Shown: positions 55,801 to 64,000 of the stretch, piece after piece
Numbering within the stretch: the first letter of the stretch is position 1
How the letters are laid out: each line of letters starts with the position of its first letter
DNA from: Acidobacteriota bacterium
GTDB lineage: Bacteria > Acidobacteriota > Blastocatellia > RBC074
Reading direction: 5' to 3'
Length of the DNA: 64,000 bases
Assembly: GCA_018268995.1 (NCBI GenBank)
Contig: JAFDVL010000007.1
Location: 1-64,000 of the forward strand
Program-made: the position numbers and the translations under genes
The notes under the pieces: generated by a model
What the model was told of the DNA's origin: nothing
The model's input: the letters and a program-made list of their open reading frames with translations, nothing else
Databases searched by the model: none

Positions 55801-58800
55801 ATGATTACTCAACGCTCGGTTTGGATGAGGACGCTGCTCCCCACTTGGATTTTCCTCTTCAATGCAATTTTGTTTGCCCAGACTAACAGTCTGAGTCTGG
55901 AAATCGGGCAACCCCAGAAACGCGAACTGACCGGGGGTAGGCAGCACGCTTATCAACTTGCGATGACCTCTGGTCAATATGGTCATTTGATCGTTACACA
56001 ACTGGGAATAGACATTGCTGTTACCGTACTCAGCCCGGATGGAAAAATACTGGTGGAAGTGGACGAATTTGATGAGACAAATGAGTCGGAATCTGTGTGT
56101 TGGATTGCTGAAAGCGCCGGCCTCTATCGCATTGAAATTTACCCTACGGAAAAAAACGCGGCGACTGGACAGTATGAAATCAAGCTGACTGAGTTGCGAT
56201 CCGCAACCCAACAAGATCGCAAACGCGTCACCGCTGAGCAAACGTTTGCTGCGGGCGGAAAACTATTCGATGAAGGCACTGCCGCATCATATCGGCTGGC
56301 CCGCCCACAGTTCGAGACGGCGATCCTGCTTTTTCGTGAAATGGGCGAGCGAGAACGCGAAGCCTCCGCCTGTTTTCTGCTTGGTTTGACAGAAAATAGT
56401 CTTAATGAAAAAGCGCGTGCATTACCGCATTTTCAAACTGCGCAACGATTGCGCCACGATCTGCAAGACCGTGCAGGTGAGGCCGCAGCCTGGCAAAATC
56501 TCGGCACGATTCACAACGATCTCGGCGACAGGCGTAAAGCATTGGACGCCTATTTACAGGCGTTGCCGTTGCGGCGCGAAGCTAAAGATCGCAGCGGTGA
56601 GGCAATCACGCTCAATGGCCTCGGCAATGTGTATCGAGACCTGGGGGAACGACGCAAGGCGCTGGAATATTATCTGCAATCCCTGCCAATCAGACGTGAA
56701 ATCAAGGATCGAAATGGCGAAGCCATCACGCTCAATAATCTCGGCGTGATTTATGATGATCTGGGTGAAGTCCAAAAAATGCTGGACGTCTATCAACAGG
56801 CGTTGCCATTGCGCCGTGATGCGCGTGGCCGGGCGATAACGCTGAATAATATTGGCCGGGCGTATGATCGTTTAGGTTTGTCAGAAGAAGCACTCAGTTA
56901 TTTCAATCAGGCACTGCCGCTGGCTCGTCAAATTGCCGACAAATTGATCGAAGCGCGCGCCCTAAATTTTATGGGCCTGGCGTACTCGGCACTGGGGGAC
57001 TATCAAAAAGCGCAGGCACATTTGAAAGCGGCTCTCCCACTTTACCGTGAAGTAAAAAATCGTGCTGGCGAGGCTTCGACGCTTCACAATCTTGGCCTGA
57101 TTCACGACGCCTTATCGCAACCTCAACAGGCATTGGAGGTCTATCAACAAGCGCTCTTGATTTCGCGTGAAGCCAAAAATCAACAATACGAGGCGTACAT
57201 CAGCAATGAACTGGGATTTGTTTATGACCGTTTGGGAAACAAGTCGGAAGCGATGAAGTCACAACGGCACGCGCTTGAATTGAGTCTTGTCATTGGTGAT
57301 GCGAGACGCGTCGCGAAATCCAGATATGGCATTGCCAGAATCGAACGCGAATCAGGCAAGTTGGAAGCGGCAAAGGAACAAATTCGCCAGGCGATTGAAA
57401 CTACTGAAACCATTCGCGCCAAGCTCGACAATCCTGAATTGCGCGCATCGTATCGAGCTTCGACCGGGCAGTATTACGAATTTTACATAGATTTGCTGAT
57501 GCAGATGCGCAAGAAGCCATCCGGCGCGCGTGATTTTGCGACTCTGGCATTTCAGGTCAATGAGCAAGCGCGGGCGCGCAGCCTGCTTGAAATGCTGCTC
57601 AACGCGGATGCCGAGATTCAGCCTGATTCGCCTTCGCAGACTGTTTCCCGCGAAAGAGAGCTACAACTGCAATTAACTGACAAGGTCGCCCAGCAGCTAA
57701 CGATGCTGGCTGGTTCATCCACATCTGAACAGGCAACCGCAGTAGCCGCAGAAGTAGACGCGATCAAACGGGAATTACGAACCGTGCAGGCAGCAGTGCA
57801 ACGCGACAATCCACGATACAGCACACTCATTCTGCCCCAGCCGATGAGCGTTGCCGATTTGCAACGACAACTGCTGGATTCCAATACGATGGTGTTGGAA
57901 TATTCTTTAGGTGAAGAGCGAAGTTACTTATGGGCGATCTCCGCGCATTCCCTCCACAGCTATGAATTGCCAGGCCGCGCCAAGATTGAACCGCTGGCCA
58001 AACGCTTCTACGAATTGCTCACAGATCCAAGCCAGCAAAAATCAGAACGAAGAACCAATCGAAGCCTGACGATTTCTAACCCTGAAACCTACCATTTTCG
58101 CGAGGCCGCCAGCGCATTGAGCCAAATCCTGTTGGGGCCGGTGGCGAACCAATTGGGCCGGAAGCGATTGTTGATTGTGGCGGATGGGGCATTGCAGTAC
58201 GTGCCGTTTGCGGCGCTGCCCGCGCCAAAGGATGAGAGAGGAAGAAGGATGAAGGATGAAAAGAAACCTCATCCTTTGATTGTAGATCACGAAATCATCA
58301 ACCTGCCTTCTGCTTCAACGTTTGCTTTGCAGCGAAAATTACTGGAAGCTCGCTCGCCGGCCCCGAAAACGATTCTGGTGTTGGCTGATCCGGTTTTTGA
58401 CCCACAGGATGAGCGCGTCCAGATTGCAAAGTCCAATTCGTCTGCAAAGAAAAACGAATCGCTGGCGGCGGCAACGCGCGGATTACAGATCAAGCTGAAG
58501 CAGGCAGCAACAGAATCTGGGTTTTCTGCCGGGACGTTGAATGTTCCTCGGTTGCCAGGAACACGGCGCGAGGCAGAGAATATTTTGGCTCTCGTTGCTG
58601 GCCAGGAACAAATGCGAGCGCTGGATTTTCAGGCCAGTCGTCAAACTATCGTCAATGATGAGCTGCGCCAATATCGGTATTTGCATTTCGCCACGCACGG
58701 GTTTTTGAATAGTCTGCACCCAGAATTGTCGGGCATTGTGCTCTCGCTGGTGAATGAAAACGGAGAATCGCAAACCGATGGTTTTTTGCTTGCACACGAG

Positions 58801-59124
58801 GTCTATAACCTGAAATTGCAGGCTGATCTGGTGACGTTGAGCGCCTGTCAGACCGGACTTGGCAAAGAGGTCAGAGGCGAAGGCATTGTCGGCATGACGC
58901 GCGGGTTAATGTATGCCGGAGCAGCGCGGGTGGTGGTCAGTTTGTGGAATGTGGATGATGATGCTACGGCTGCACTGATGGAACGATTTTATCGCGGTAT
59001 CCTCAAAAATGGCTTGCGCCCTGCGGCTGCTTTACGGGCGGCGCAGATCGCCTTGTGGAAGCAGCAACAATGGAAGGCACCGTATTTTTGGGCTGCGTTT
59101 GGGTTGCAGGGCGAATGGCGATGA
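55801..59124 (+). CDS. exported TPR-CHAT protease-like protein
   Basis: A 1107-residue protein. The start at 55801 has GAGGT just upstream (a short four-base spacing) and gives a signal peptide ending near LFAQ. A PPC-like beta domain spans about 30-130. Eight or nine TPR units (about 155-500) carry repeated blocks such as AITLNNLGVIYDDLG and ALPLRRE. A helical linker leads to a CHAT domain (about 770-1105), a caspase-like cysteine peptidase fold, with likely catalytic His966 (HFATHG) and Cys1016 (LSACQTG). The dyad is intact. CHAT-TPR proteins serve in regulated proteolysis and in defence; an exported one suggests a periplasmic or surface role (inference). The gene contains an in-frame palindromic insertion at 58226-58278. 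Confidence 0.88.
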   Translation: MITQRSVWMRTLLPTWIFLFNAILFAQTNSLSLEIGQPQKRELTGGRQHAYQLAMTSGQYGHLIVTQLGIDIAVTVLSPDGKILVEVDEFDETNESESVCWIAESAGLYRIEIYPTEKNAATGQYEIKLTELRSATQQDRKRVTAEQTFAAGGKLFDEGTAASYRLARPQFETAILLFREMGEREREASACFLLGLTENSLNEKARALPHFQTAQRLRHDLQDRAGEAAAWQNLGTIHNDLGDRRKALDAYLQALPLRREAKDRSGEAITLNGLGNVYRDLGERRKALEYYLQSLPIRREIKDRNGEAITLNNLGVIYDDLGEVQKMLDVYQQALPLRRDARGRAITLNNIGRAYDRLGLSEEALSYFNQALPLARQIADKLIEARALNFMGLAYSALGDYQKAQAHLKAALPLYREVKNRAGEASTLHNLGLIHDALSQPQQALEVYQQALLISREAKNQQYEAYISNELGFVYDRLGNKSEAMKSQRHALELSLVIGDARRVAKSRYGIARIERESGKLEAAKEQIRQAIETTETIRAKLDNPELRASYRASTGQYYEFYIDLLMQMRKKPSGARDFATLAFQVNEQARARSLLEMLLNADAEIQPDSPSQTVSRERELQLQLTDKVAQQLTMLAGSSTSEQATAVAAEVDAIKRELRTVQAAVQRDNPRYSTLILPQPMSVADLQRQLLDSNTMVLEYSLGEERSYLWAISAHSLHSYELPGRAKIEPLAKRFYELLTDPSQQKSERRTNRSLTISNPETYHFREAASALSQILLGPVANQLGRKRLLIVADGALQYVPFAALPAPKDERGRRMKDEKKPHPLIVDHEIINLPSASTFALQRKLLEARSPAPKTILVLADPVFDPQDERVQIAKSNSSAKKNESLAAATRGLQIKLKQAATESGFSAGTLNVPRLPGTRREAENILALVAGQEQMRALDFQASRQTIVNDELRQYRYLHFATHGFLNSLHPELSGIVLSLVNENGESQTDGFLLAHEVYNLKLQADLVTLSACQTGLGKEVRGEGIVGMTRGLMYAGAARVVVSLWNVDDDATAALMERFYRGILKNGLRPAAALRAAQIALWKQQQWKAPYFWAAFGLQGEWR
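58226..58278. repeat. palindromic element inside the CHAT gene
   Basis: CAAAGGATGAG (58226-58236) and CTCATCCTTTG (58268-58278) are exact reverse complements, and AAGGATGA recurs between them. The 53 bases are in frame and encode a charged loop KDERGRRMKDEKKPHP before the strand PLIVDHEI. It looks like a small inserted repeat that kept the reading frame. Confidence 0.6.
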
Positions 59125-59127
59125 GGC

Positions 59128-59907
59128 CTAACCAACCTGGACAGTTAACATTGAAATTGAGCCGCCCTCATATCCTTCGACCGGAAAGCTGATGGCTTCG
59201 CCTTCTTGCCGACAACCGAGCACGTAGAGCAACGGCAAATAGTGCTCTGGCGTTGGGATAGACAACATTGCATCCTGTCCCAATTGCGGATAATCAATCA
59301 GCCTCTCATCCTGACCTTGTATCATCAGTTCACGGGCCATCGCGTCAAAACGTGTTGCCCAGTCGTAGGCCGCAGTCGTTGGATTGCCCCAGGCATATGC
59401 CCGCAGGTTGTGAACCAGATTCCCACTGCCGATGATCAAAACACCTTCGTCGCGCAGTGCAGCTAATTGCTTGCCTAGTTCAAAGTGAAATTGAGGCGGC
59501 TGACGATGATCAATGCTGAGTTGGACGATTGGAATATCCGCCTGCGGGAATACATGGCACAACACCGCCCACGTGCCATGGTCCAATCCCCCGGTTACAT
59601 CCATCGCAACAGGCTGCGGTGCTAAAATTTCCTGCACTCGGCCTGCCAGTTTCAAATCGCCGGGAGCCGGATATTGGATTTGATAAAGTTCTACCGGAAA
59701 GCCGCCGAAATCGTGGATGGTGCGAGGTTGTTCATTAGCCGTGACTGCCGTTGCCGGAACGTACCAGTGGGCGGAGATGGCAAGAATTGCCTGAGGGCGG
59801 GGAATCGTTTTCCCGATGTTCGCCCAGCCCTCAGTGTACTGATTTTGCGCCAGCGCATTCATCGGATTCCCGTGGCCGAAAAATATGACTGGCATTCGTG
59901 TCGGCAT
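59128..59907 (-). CDS. ygiD: DODA-type extradiol dioxygenase (YgiD-like)
   Basis: A 259-residue enzyme of the 4,5-DOPA dioxygenase (LigB) family, which opens aromatic catechol rings. Metal or active-site histidines lie in FGHGNPM (His12), ISAHWY (His47), LDHGTW and GSGNLVHNL. Length matches the family. The start MPTRMPVIFFGHGN at 59907 is preferred: the frame extends upstream into the next gene's coding region. The stop is only three bases from the convergent CHAT gene stop, and the two share no obvious terminator. Confidence 0.88.
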   Translation of the reverse strand: MPTRMPVIFFGHGNPMNALAQNQYTEGWANIGKTIPRPQAILAISAHWYVPATAVTANEQPRTIHDFGGFPVELYQIQYPAPGDLKLAGRVQEILAPQPVAMDVTGGLDHGTWAVLCHVFPQADIPIVQLSIDHRQPPQFHFELGKQLAALRDEGVLIIGSGNLVHNLRAYAWGNPTTAAYDWATRFDAMARELMIQGQDERLIDYPQLGQDAMLSIPTPEHYLPLLYVLGCRQEGEAISFPVEGYEGGSISMLTVQVG

Positions 59908-59930
59908 AAAATCAGGTTGGCTCCGGTTGC

Positions 59931-60560
59931 CTATTTCGCAGGCCGCTTCATGATAACGACCAGCTCCTTGCCGCCAAAGGACGTTTCCGCGACGGTGATG
60001 CCGCAAAATGTGAAGCCTTGTGCTGCCACCTGATTCATTTCCTTCTGCATCGTCGAAGTTTTCGTCGTGGCCAGTAATTGATACTCTTCTTTGCCTTCAA
60101 TATTGTCGAGTTCCATGATGACAACCACTTCTTTGCCGCCGAAAGTGGTTTCAAAAACACTCTGGCCTTTGTACACGAACCCTGCTGCCGCTGCCTGATT
60201 CATTTCCTTTTGCATTGTCGAAGTTTTTTGCGTGGCCAGCAACTTGTACTGATAGCTGGCAGTGGTTTTGCCCCCTTTGGGGCGTCCCATAATAACGACT
60301 GATTCTTTGCCTCCGACAGAGGTTTCACCGCCCATCGTGCCTTCAAACCGATAGCCTTCAGCGCCTGCCTCATTCATTTCCTTTTGCATCGTGCCCGTCT
60401 TGTTCGTGGCCAGTAGCACGTATTCCATGTCGTCACGCTGCGGAAATGCTGTGGCAGGGGGGGAGGTGATTTTGGTCGCTTTTGGCTTAGCTGGTCTTGC
60501 CCATCCAGGCATTGGTAAAGAAATTGCGAGCAGGAAAAGGAATGTGAGAAATCGAGTCAT
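59931..60560 (-). CDS. secreted protein of three tandem ~50-residue repeats
   Basis: A 209-residue protein with a signal peptide (cleavage near residue 21, GWARP). Three repeats follow, each with LLATxKTxTMQKEMN, then a G-aromatic turn, a GGKE motif and a terminal VVIM strand: about 45-95, 100-147 and 153-205. The MQKEMNxAxxxGF segment resembles DUF4177-like units (LxxELNxxGxxGW), so three small alpha-beta domains are likely (inference). Function is unknown. GGAGGT lies upstream of the ATG at 60560. It precedes the dioxygenase gene by 23 bases. Confidence 0.75.
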   Translation of the reverse strand: MTRFLTFLFLLAISLPMPGWARPAKPKATKITSPPATAFPQRDDMEYVLLATNKTGTMQKEMNEAGAEGYRFEGTMGGETSVGGKESVVIMGRPKGGKTTASYQYKLLATQKTSTMQKEMNQAAAAGFVYKGQSVFETTFGGKEVVVIMELDNIEGKEEYQLLATTKTSTMQKEMNQVAAQGFTFCGITVAETSFGGKELVVIMKRPAK

Positions 60561-60587
60561 ATCTTTATACCTCCAGGGAAGCGATGG

Positions 60588-61235
60588 TTAAGCGTGTGCT
60601 CCGGCTTTGCGCGCGCGCAGGGCTTCGATGACCGCAGGCAAAACCGAGATGAAAATGATGGCAATAATCACCAGACCGAAATTGTTTTTGACGATGGGCA
60701 AATTGCCGAAGAAAAAGCCGAGCGCAACCAATCCACAAATCCATAAAATCCCGCCTGCAACGCTGAAGGCTAAAAATTTGGGATAGTGCATGCGTCCGAA
60801 CCCCGCCACAAAAGGGGCAAATGTGCGGACGATAGGCACGAAGCGCGCAATCACGACGGTTTTAGCTCCGTACTTGCCATAAAACTTCTCTGTGCGAGTA
60901 AGGTATTGTTTATTGAAAAGTTTGGAGTCTTCGCTCGTGAAAAGCTTCGCTCCAATGGTGCGCCCAATCCAATAGTTCAGGTTGTCTCCGATGATGGCTG
61001 CGCACATCAGGATAAGGCAGAGCAGAATCGGATTGAGATGGCCGGTTGCAGACAATGCTCCCAAGGCAAAGAGCAGCGAGTCGCCAGGTAAAAATGGTGT
61101 GACGACCAGGCCAGTTTCACAAAAAATGATGAGGAATAAGATTGCATAAGCCCAGCCTTGATATTCGCCCACAAGCCAGCCTAAGTGCTTATCCAGGTGC
61201 AGTACAATGTCAATCAGGTGTTTGATAAATTCCAT
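60588..61235 (-). CDS. dedA: DedA-family membrane protein
   Basis: A 215-residue polytopic inner-membrane protein close to Escherichia coli DedA at the N-terminus (LVGEYQGWAYAILFLIIFCE). The family blocks ETGLVVTPFLPGDSLLF (about 42-58) and RFVPIVRTFAPFVAGFGRM (about 130-150) include the acidic residue and arginines needed by family members. DedA proteins act in lipid-carrier (undecaprenyl phosphate) flipping and membrane homeostasis. The start at 61235 matches E. coli DedA; the frame extends 20 more codons without a matching sequence. Confidence 0.92.
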   Translation of the reverse strand: MEFIKHLIDIVLHLDKHLGWLVGEYQGWAYAILFLIIFCETGLVVTPFLPGDSLLFALGALSATGHLNPILLCLILMCAAIIGDNLNYWIGRTIGAKLFTSEDSKLFNKQYLTRTEKFYGKYGAKTVVIARFVPIVRTFAPFVAGFGRMHYPKFLAFSVAGGILWICGLVALGFFFGNLPIVKNNFGLVIIAIIFISVLPAVIEALRARKAGAHA

Positions 61236-61249
61236 AGAAGGTTTGTTTT

Positions 61250-61312
61250 CATTTGTCCTCTGGCGCTTGCCATTGGCTAGCATTGCCAATGACAACTGAC
61301 CCGTGACAAATG
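61250..61312. repeat. nested inverted repeats between dedA and pcm
   Basis: CATTTGTC (61250-61257) pairs with GACAAATG (61305-61312), and CATTGGC (61271-61277) pairs with GCCAATG (61285-61291) inside it. The outer pair has a long loop, so this could be a folded RNA hairpin or a small dispersed repeat. Confidence 0.5.
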
Positions 61313-61319
61313 GCGAGGA

Positions 61320-61997
61320 TCACTTTTCCCAGGCGTATTTGCCGATCAGTTTCACAAATTGACAACGCCCGTGATCTTCGGTTTTGAATCCTGTTTTTGT
61401 GCGGGTAACGCGCATCAGTTGTTGTTCTTTTTCGGTTCCAACGGGAACCACCAGATGACCGCCAATGTCCAGTTGATTCATCAGCGGTTGGGGGATTTCA
61501 GGCGATCCGGCAGCAACCAGAATGCCGCGATACGGTGCAAATTCGCTCCAGCCGATAGTGCCATCGAAACATTTGATCGTGGCGTTAAAAAGCTTCATTG
61601 AGGACAACGTCGCAGCTGATTCACGCGCAAGCTGTGCAATGCGTTCAATCGCAAAGACACGCCTGGCGATTTTGGCAAGCACCGCAGTTTGATAGCCGGA
61701 GCCAGCCCCAATTTCAAGCACACGATCATCTGCGGTCAGTTCCAGCAATTCTGTTTCTTTGGCAACGATAAGTGGTTGCGAAATTGTCTGATCGCAGGCG
61801 ATAGGGAGCGCGTGATCATCGTAAGCACGACTGCGTAAGGCTTCTGTGATGAAAAGGTGACGCGGAATTTCAGACATCGCGGTCAGAACACGTTCATCCC
61901 GGATGCCAGCCTTGCGCAACCGCTCAACCATGGCGAGGCGCGCACGCGTGTAAGCATCAAGCGGAGGTTTTGATGGGGGCAGGGTTGGAGGCATCAT
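61320..61997 (-). CDS. pcm: protein-L-isoaspartate O-methyltransferase
   Basis: A 225-residue SAM-dependent methyltransferase that repairs isoaspartate in aged proteins. The family N-terminal block DERVLTAMSEIPRHLFI, the SAM motif VLEIGAGSGYQTAVLA and the later GTIGWSEFAPYRGILV are present. The surE gene lies two bases upstream on the same strand, a widespread surE-pcm pairing in bacteria. The start could be either of two adjacent ATGs. Confidence 0.93.
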   Translation of the reverse strand: MMPPTLPPSKPPLDAYTRARLAMVERLRKAGIRDERVLTAMSEIPRHLFITEALRSRAYDDHALPIACDQTISQPLIVAKETELLELTADDRVLEIGAGSGYQTAVLAKIARRVFAIERIAQLARESAATLSSMKLFNATIKCFDGTIGWSEFAPYRGILVAAGSPEIPQPLMNQLDIGGHLVVPVGTEKEQQLMRVTRTKTGFKTEDHGRCQFVKLIGKYAWEK

Positions 61998-61999
61998 CG

Positions 62000-62740
62000 T
62001 TAGAATTCAGTCCAGCTTCGTAATTGCTCTAACGTTTGGTAGGACGTCAAGTCAGCGCGGAGGGGCGTGATTGCGACAAAGCCATTTTTGATTGCCGCAT
62101 AATCACTCGTTGGGTCTTCCTGCCAGACGATTTGATGTTCCCCAATCCACATGTAAGGACGACCGCGCGGATCAATTCCTTCGTGTATCAAACTGCGTGC
62201 GCTTTTGCTGCCCTGTGTTGCCCATTGCACTCCGCGAATTTCTCCTGGAGGCACATTGACGTTCAGCAGAATGCCTTTGGGCAGGCCTTCGCGTAAGACC
62301 TTCGCTGTCACCTTGGCTGCAAATTCAGCGGCGTGAGTGAAATCAAAATTAGATCGCGTTGCCAGGCTCACAGCAATGCCGGGAAGCCCAAAGACAGAGG
62401 CTTCAATCGCTCCGGCAACCGTCCCTGAATAGGTGACATCATCCCCAATATTGGCCCCGTAATTGATGCCGGACACTACAATATCCGGTGGGTTCTCAGC
62501 CATAATTTTTGCGAGTCCGATAACAACGCAATCGGTCGGTGTTCCATCTACGGCGTAATGACGTTCATCAATGGTTCGCAGACGTAGCGGACGGGTCAAG
62601 GTCAGGGAATGGGCGGAAGCGCTTTGCTCCGAGGCTGGGGCGACCACGGTCACTTCACCGATGGCCCTTAGTGCTTTTGCCAGCAATGTTAGCCCTTCAG
62701 AAAAAATACCATCATCGTTCGTGACTAGAATTCTTGTCAT
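62000..62740 (-). CDS. surE: 5'/3'-nucleotidase SurE
   Basis: A 246-residue metal-dependent nucleotidase. The signature TNDDG (Asp9, Asp10) opens the protein, followed by the ligand region PASEQSASAHSLTL, and SGINYGANIGDDVTYSGTVAGA carries the conserved Asn and the activity loop. Length matches the family. It is the first gene of the surE-pcm pair. Confidence 0.95.
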   Translation of the reverse strand: MTRILVTNDDGIFSEGLTLLAKALRAIGEVTVVAPASEQSASAHSLTLTRPLRLRTIDERHYAVDGTPTDCVVIGLAKIMAENPPDIVVSGINYGANIGDDVTYSGTVAGAIEASVFGLPGIAVSLATRSNFDFTHAAEFAAKVTAKVLREGLPKGILLNVNVPPGEIRGVQWATQGSKSARSLIHEGIDPRGRPYMWIGEHQIVWQEDPTSDYAAIKNGFVAITPLRADLTSYQTLEQLRSWTEF

Positions 62741-62824
62741 ATAAGCTATAAATCGAAACGCTGAGAAGGATGCGAAATCATCGCCGAAGCCGTACGCGAA
62801 GGCAAGGGGATCAGTATTATCTGC

Positions 62825-62852
62825 TTGACCTGAGAATCATTTCCAATAAACT
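62825..62852 (+). promoter_or_regulatory. putative promoter of the LURP-one-like gene
   Basis: TTGACC (62825-62830) and TAAACT (62847-62852) are separated by 16 bases, a modest sigma-70-type match, 35 bases before the start at 62888. Confidence 0.35.
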
Positions 62853-62887
62853 TGGCCCGCCTCTGCCCTCAAATTTGGAGTGATCAC

Positions 62888-63472
62888 ATGAATTATCCGT
62901 TACAGCTATCCTTCAAGCTACTTGCTATTGCATCGCAGATTTACCTGACTGATTCAAGCGGCAGACTCCTGTGTTATGTCAAGCAAAAGCTCTTTAAGCT
63001 GAAAGAATCCATTACGGTTTTTGCCGATGAATCACAAACGCAGCCAATGTATCAGATTGATGCTGATCGTGTGTTGGATTTTTCTGCCAGTTACCATTTC
63101 TCCGACCCACAGGGAAATCAATTTGGAGCGATCAAGCGGCAGGGGATGCGTTCTTTGTGGAGCGCGCATTACGACATCTTTGTTGGCAATATGCCCGGAT
63201 TTGTGGTGCAGGAAGCGAATCCGTGGGTGAAAGTGCTGGATTCTTTGCTCGGCGAAATCCCTGTGCTTGGGATGTTCACCGGGTACTTGTTTCACCCGGC
63301 CTATGTCGTTACTCGGCCAAATGGTCAGGAAGTGCTGCGGCTGGAAAAACAACCTGCTTTTTTCGAGGGGAAATTTACGATGGAGCGAAAGGGAATGCTC
63401 AATGAGCACGAAGAGATCTGTGTTTTATTGGGGTTGATGATGGTTGTATTGCTGGAACGCGCTCGCGGATAA
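62888..63472 (+). CDS. LURP-one-related (phospholipid scramblase-like) protein
   Basis: A 194-residue protein starting MNYPLQLSFKLLA with GGAG upstream; the extra codons back to 62852 lack support. It resembles the LURP-one-related/scramblase fold, a 12-stranded beta-barrel around a central helix: YLTDSSGRLLCYVKQKLFKLKE at the start, then a GAIKRQGM strand and a GEIPVLGMF helix. Function is unknown in bacteria. It is divergent from surE and convergent with the DUF1552 gene. Confidence 0.75.
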   Translation: MNYPLQLSFKLLAIASQIYLTDSSGRLLCYVKQKLFKLKESITVFADESQTQPMYQIDADRVLDFSASYHFSDPQGNQFGAIKRQGMRSLWSAHYDIFVGNMPGFVVQEANPWVKVLDSLLGEIPVLGMFTGYLFHPAYVVTRPNGQEVLRLEKQPAFFEGKFTMERKGMLNEHEEICVLLGLMMVVLLERARG

Positions 63473-63476
63473 GTAA

Positions 63477-63508
63477 GTTTGGGGAAGATCAAGTCACCTT
63501 CCCCAAAC
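63477..63508. terminator. bidirectional hairpin terminator
   Basis: GTTTGGGGAAG (63477-63487) pairs exactly with CTTCCCCAAAC (63498-63508) around a ten-base loop, between the convergent stops at 63472 and 63522. Confidence 0.8.
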
Positions 63509-63521
63509 CTACGTTCTTTGA

Positions 63522-64000
63522 CTATGTCGTTTCGGTGACTAATCCCGCCAGCCGTTTATCGGCATCACCAAATCGCTCTAACTGCACGCCCATCATATCC
63601 ATCACCGATAAGAAGAGGCTGCACGCCCGGCGATTGTCATTGCCCTTATCCAAATAATCCAGAATGCGCCCTGTTTGTAATGCACCACCGGCTTTTCCTG
63701 CCAGCACGATGGGAAGTTGGTCTGCGCCATGTGCATCGCCATCAAATAAGCTGGAGGCAAACATCAAGAGTGAATTATCAAGCAGAGAAGTGCCACCTTC
63801 ATCAATTGCCTTCATTCGTTCGACGAGATAGGTGAATTGTTGCGTGTGGAATTGATTGGTCTTGAGGTACATCGCCTCCAACTCTGGAGCTTTTCCATTG
63901 TGAGTTAGATCAAGATGCAACGCACCACGGACACCTTCGATAAACCTGAAGTTCATCTGCGAAAGATCATTGTTCAGCATCAGCGTCACCAGGCGAGTTT
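63522..64000 (-). CDS. DUF1552 protein, partial at window edge
   Basis: The C-terminal part of a DUF1552 protein, a Tat-exported family common in Planctomycetes and Acidobacteriota. The visible residues hold the family's late blocks: [20 protein letters not shown], then [14 protein letters not shown] and a final [10 protein letters not shown]. The frame runs off the window with no stop or start; the GTG at 63987-63989 is inside the gene (it reads [10 protein letters not shown] across it). The stop pairs with a strong terminator at 63477-63508. Confidence 0.85.
   Translation of the reverse strand, partial: TRLVTLMLNNDLSQMNFRFIEGVRGALHLDLTHNGKAPELEAMYLKTNQFHTQQFTYLVERMKAIDEGGTSLLDNSLLMFASSLFDGDAHGADQLPIVLAGKAGGALQTGRILDYLDKGNDNRRACSLFLSVMDMMGVQLERFGDADKRLAGLVTETT

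Noticed and set aside
63987..63989. GTG as start of the DUF1552 gene
   Set aside because: The frame continues to the window edge with family-like sequence ([10 protein letters not shown]), so this Val is internal and the gene is cut by the window.
1..64000. tRNA, rRNA or riboswitch genes
   Set aside because: Reading the gaps between genes I found no cloverleaf ending in CCA-compatible form, no rRNA blocks and no riboswitch core I recognise; a covariance search would be the decisive check.

Overview
The window is a chromosomal stretch of a bacterium that most resembles Acidobacteriota, probably a Blastocatellia-like or Solibacter-like lineage. This is inferred from gene families, not from a marker gene. 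The supporting families are five long FtsX/MacB-type 'orphan' permeases of the acidobacterial ADOP kind, three giant exported proteins ending in the domain first described from Solibacter (TIGR03437), paired DUF1501/DUF1549 proteins, a DUF1552 protein at the right edge, and a CHAT-TPR protein. No rRNA, tRNA, CRISPR array, prophage or transposase was found. The DNA looks compositionally even.

Layout. 1-3.6 kb: a palindromic repeat, a membrane protein, and an unusual lipoprotein fusing a penicillin-binding transpeptidase domain, a SpoIID domain and a zinc-metallopeptidase-like domain. 3.9-6.9 kb: a two-component pair, PAS histidine kinase plus NtrC-type regulator, overlapping by 4 bp. 6.9-9.0 kb: a zinc-ribbon membrane protein, a J-domain protein and a small secreted protein. 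9.4-15 kb: the first orphan permease, polyphosphate kinase 2, a D-cysteine desulfhydrase/ACC-deaminase-type enzyme and a small outer-membrane beta-barrel. 15-24 kb (minus strand): Tat-exported sugar isomerase-like protein, DinB-like protein, large heme c dehydrogenase-like lipoprotein, serine hydrolase, then the DUF1501 and DUF1549/DUF1553 pair. 24.4-28.9 kb: receiver-PP2C phosphatase, a secreted DUF4097-like protein and the second permease.

29-44.8 kb (minus strand): three giant exported proteins (1395, 1618 and 2183 aa) sharing one C-terminal cassette: two dockerin-like repeats with a DWVQxGRY signature, a cohesin-like domain, then TIGR03437. In front of the cassette they carry, respectively, seven IPT/TIG domains; a metzincin protease; and fourteen FG-GAP repeats plus eight IPT/TIG domains. 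This is the most striking locus. 45.5-53.6 kb: three more orphan permeases and a single ABC ATPase in one tight plus-strand cluster.

53.7-63.5 kb: a CCA-adding-type nucleotidyltransferase with an HD domain, an SH3-domain secreted protein, a TPR-CHAT protease-like protein, and a minus-strand run of DODA dioxygenase, a protein of three internal repeats, DedA, Pcm and SurE. A LURP-one-like protein follows. The window ends inside a DUF1552 protein gene. Several convergent gene pairs are separated by clear hairpin terminators, and several small palindromic elements, one inside a coding sequence, hint at dispersed repeats in this genome.
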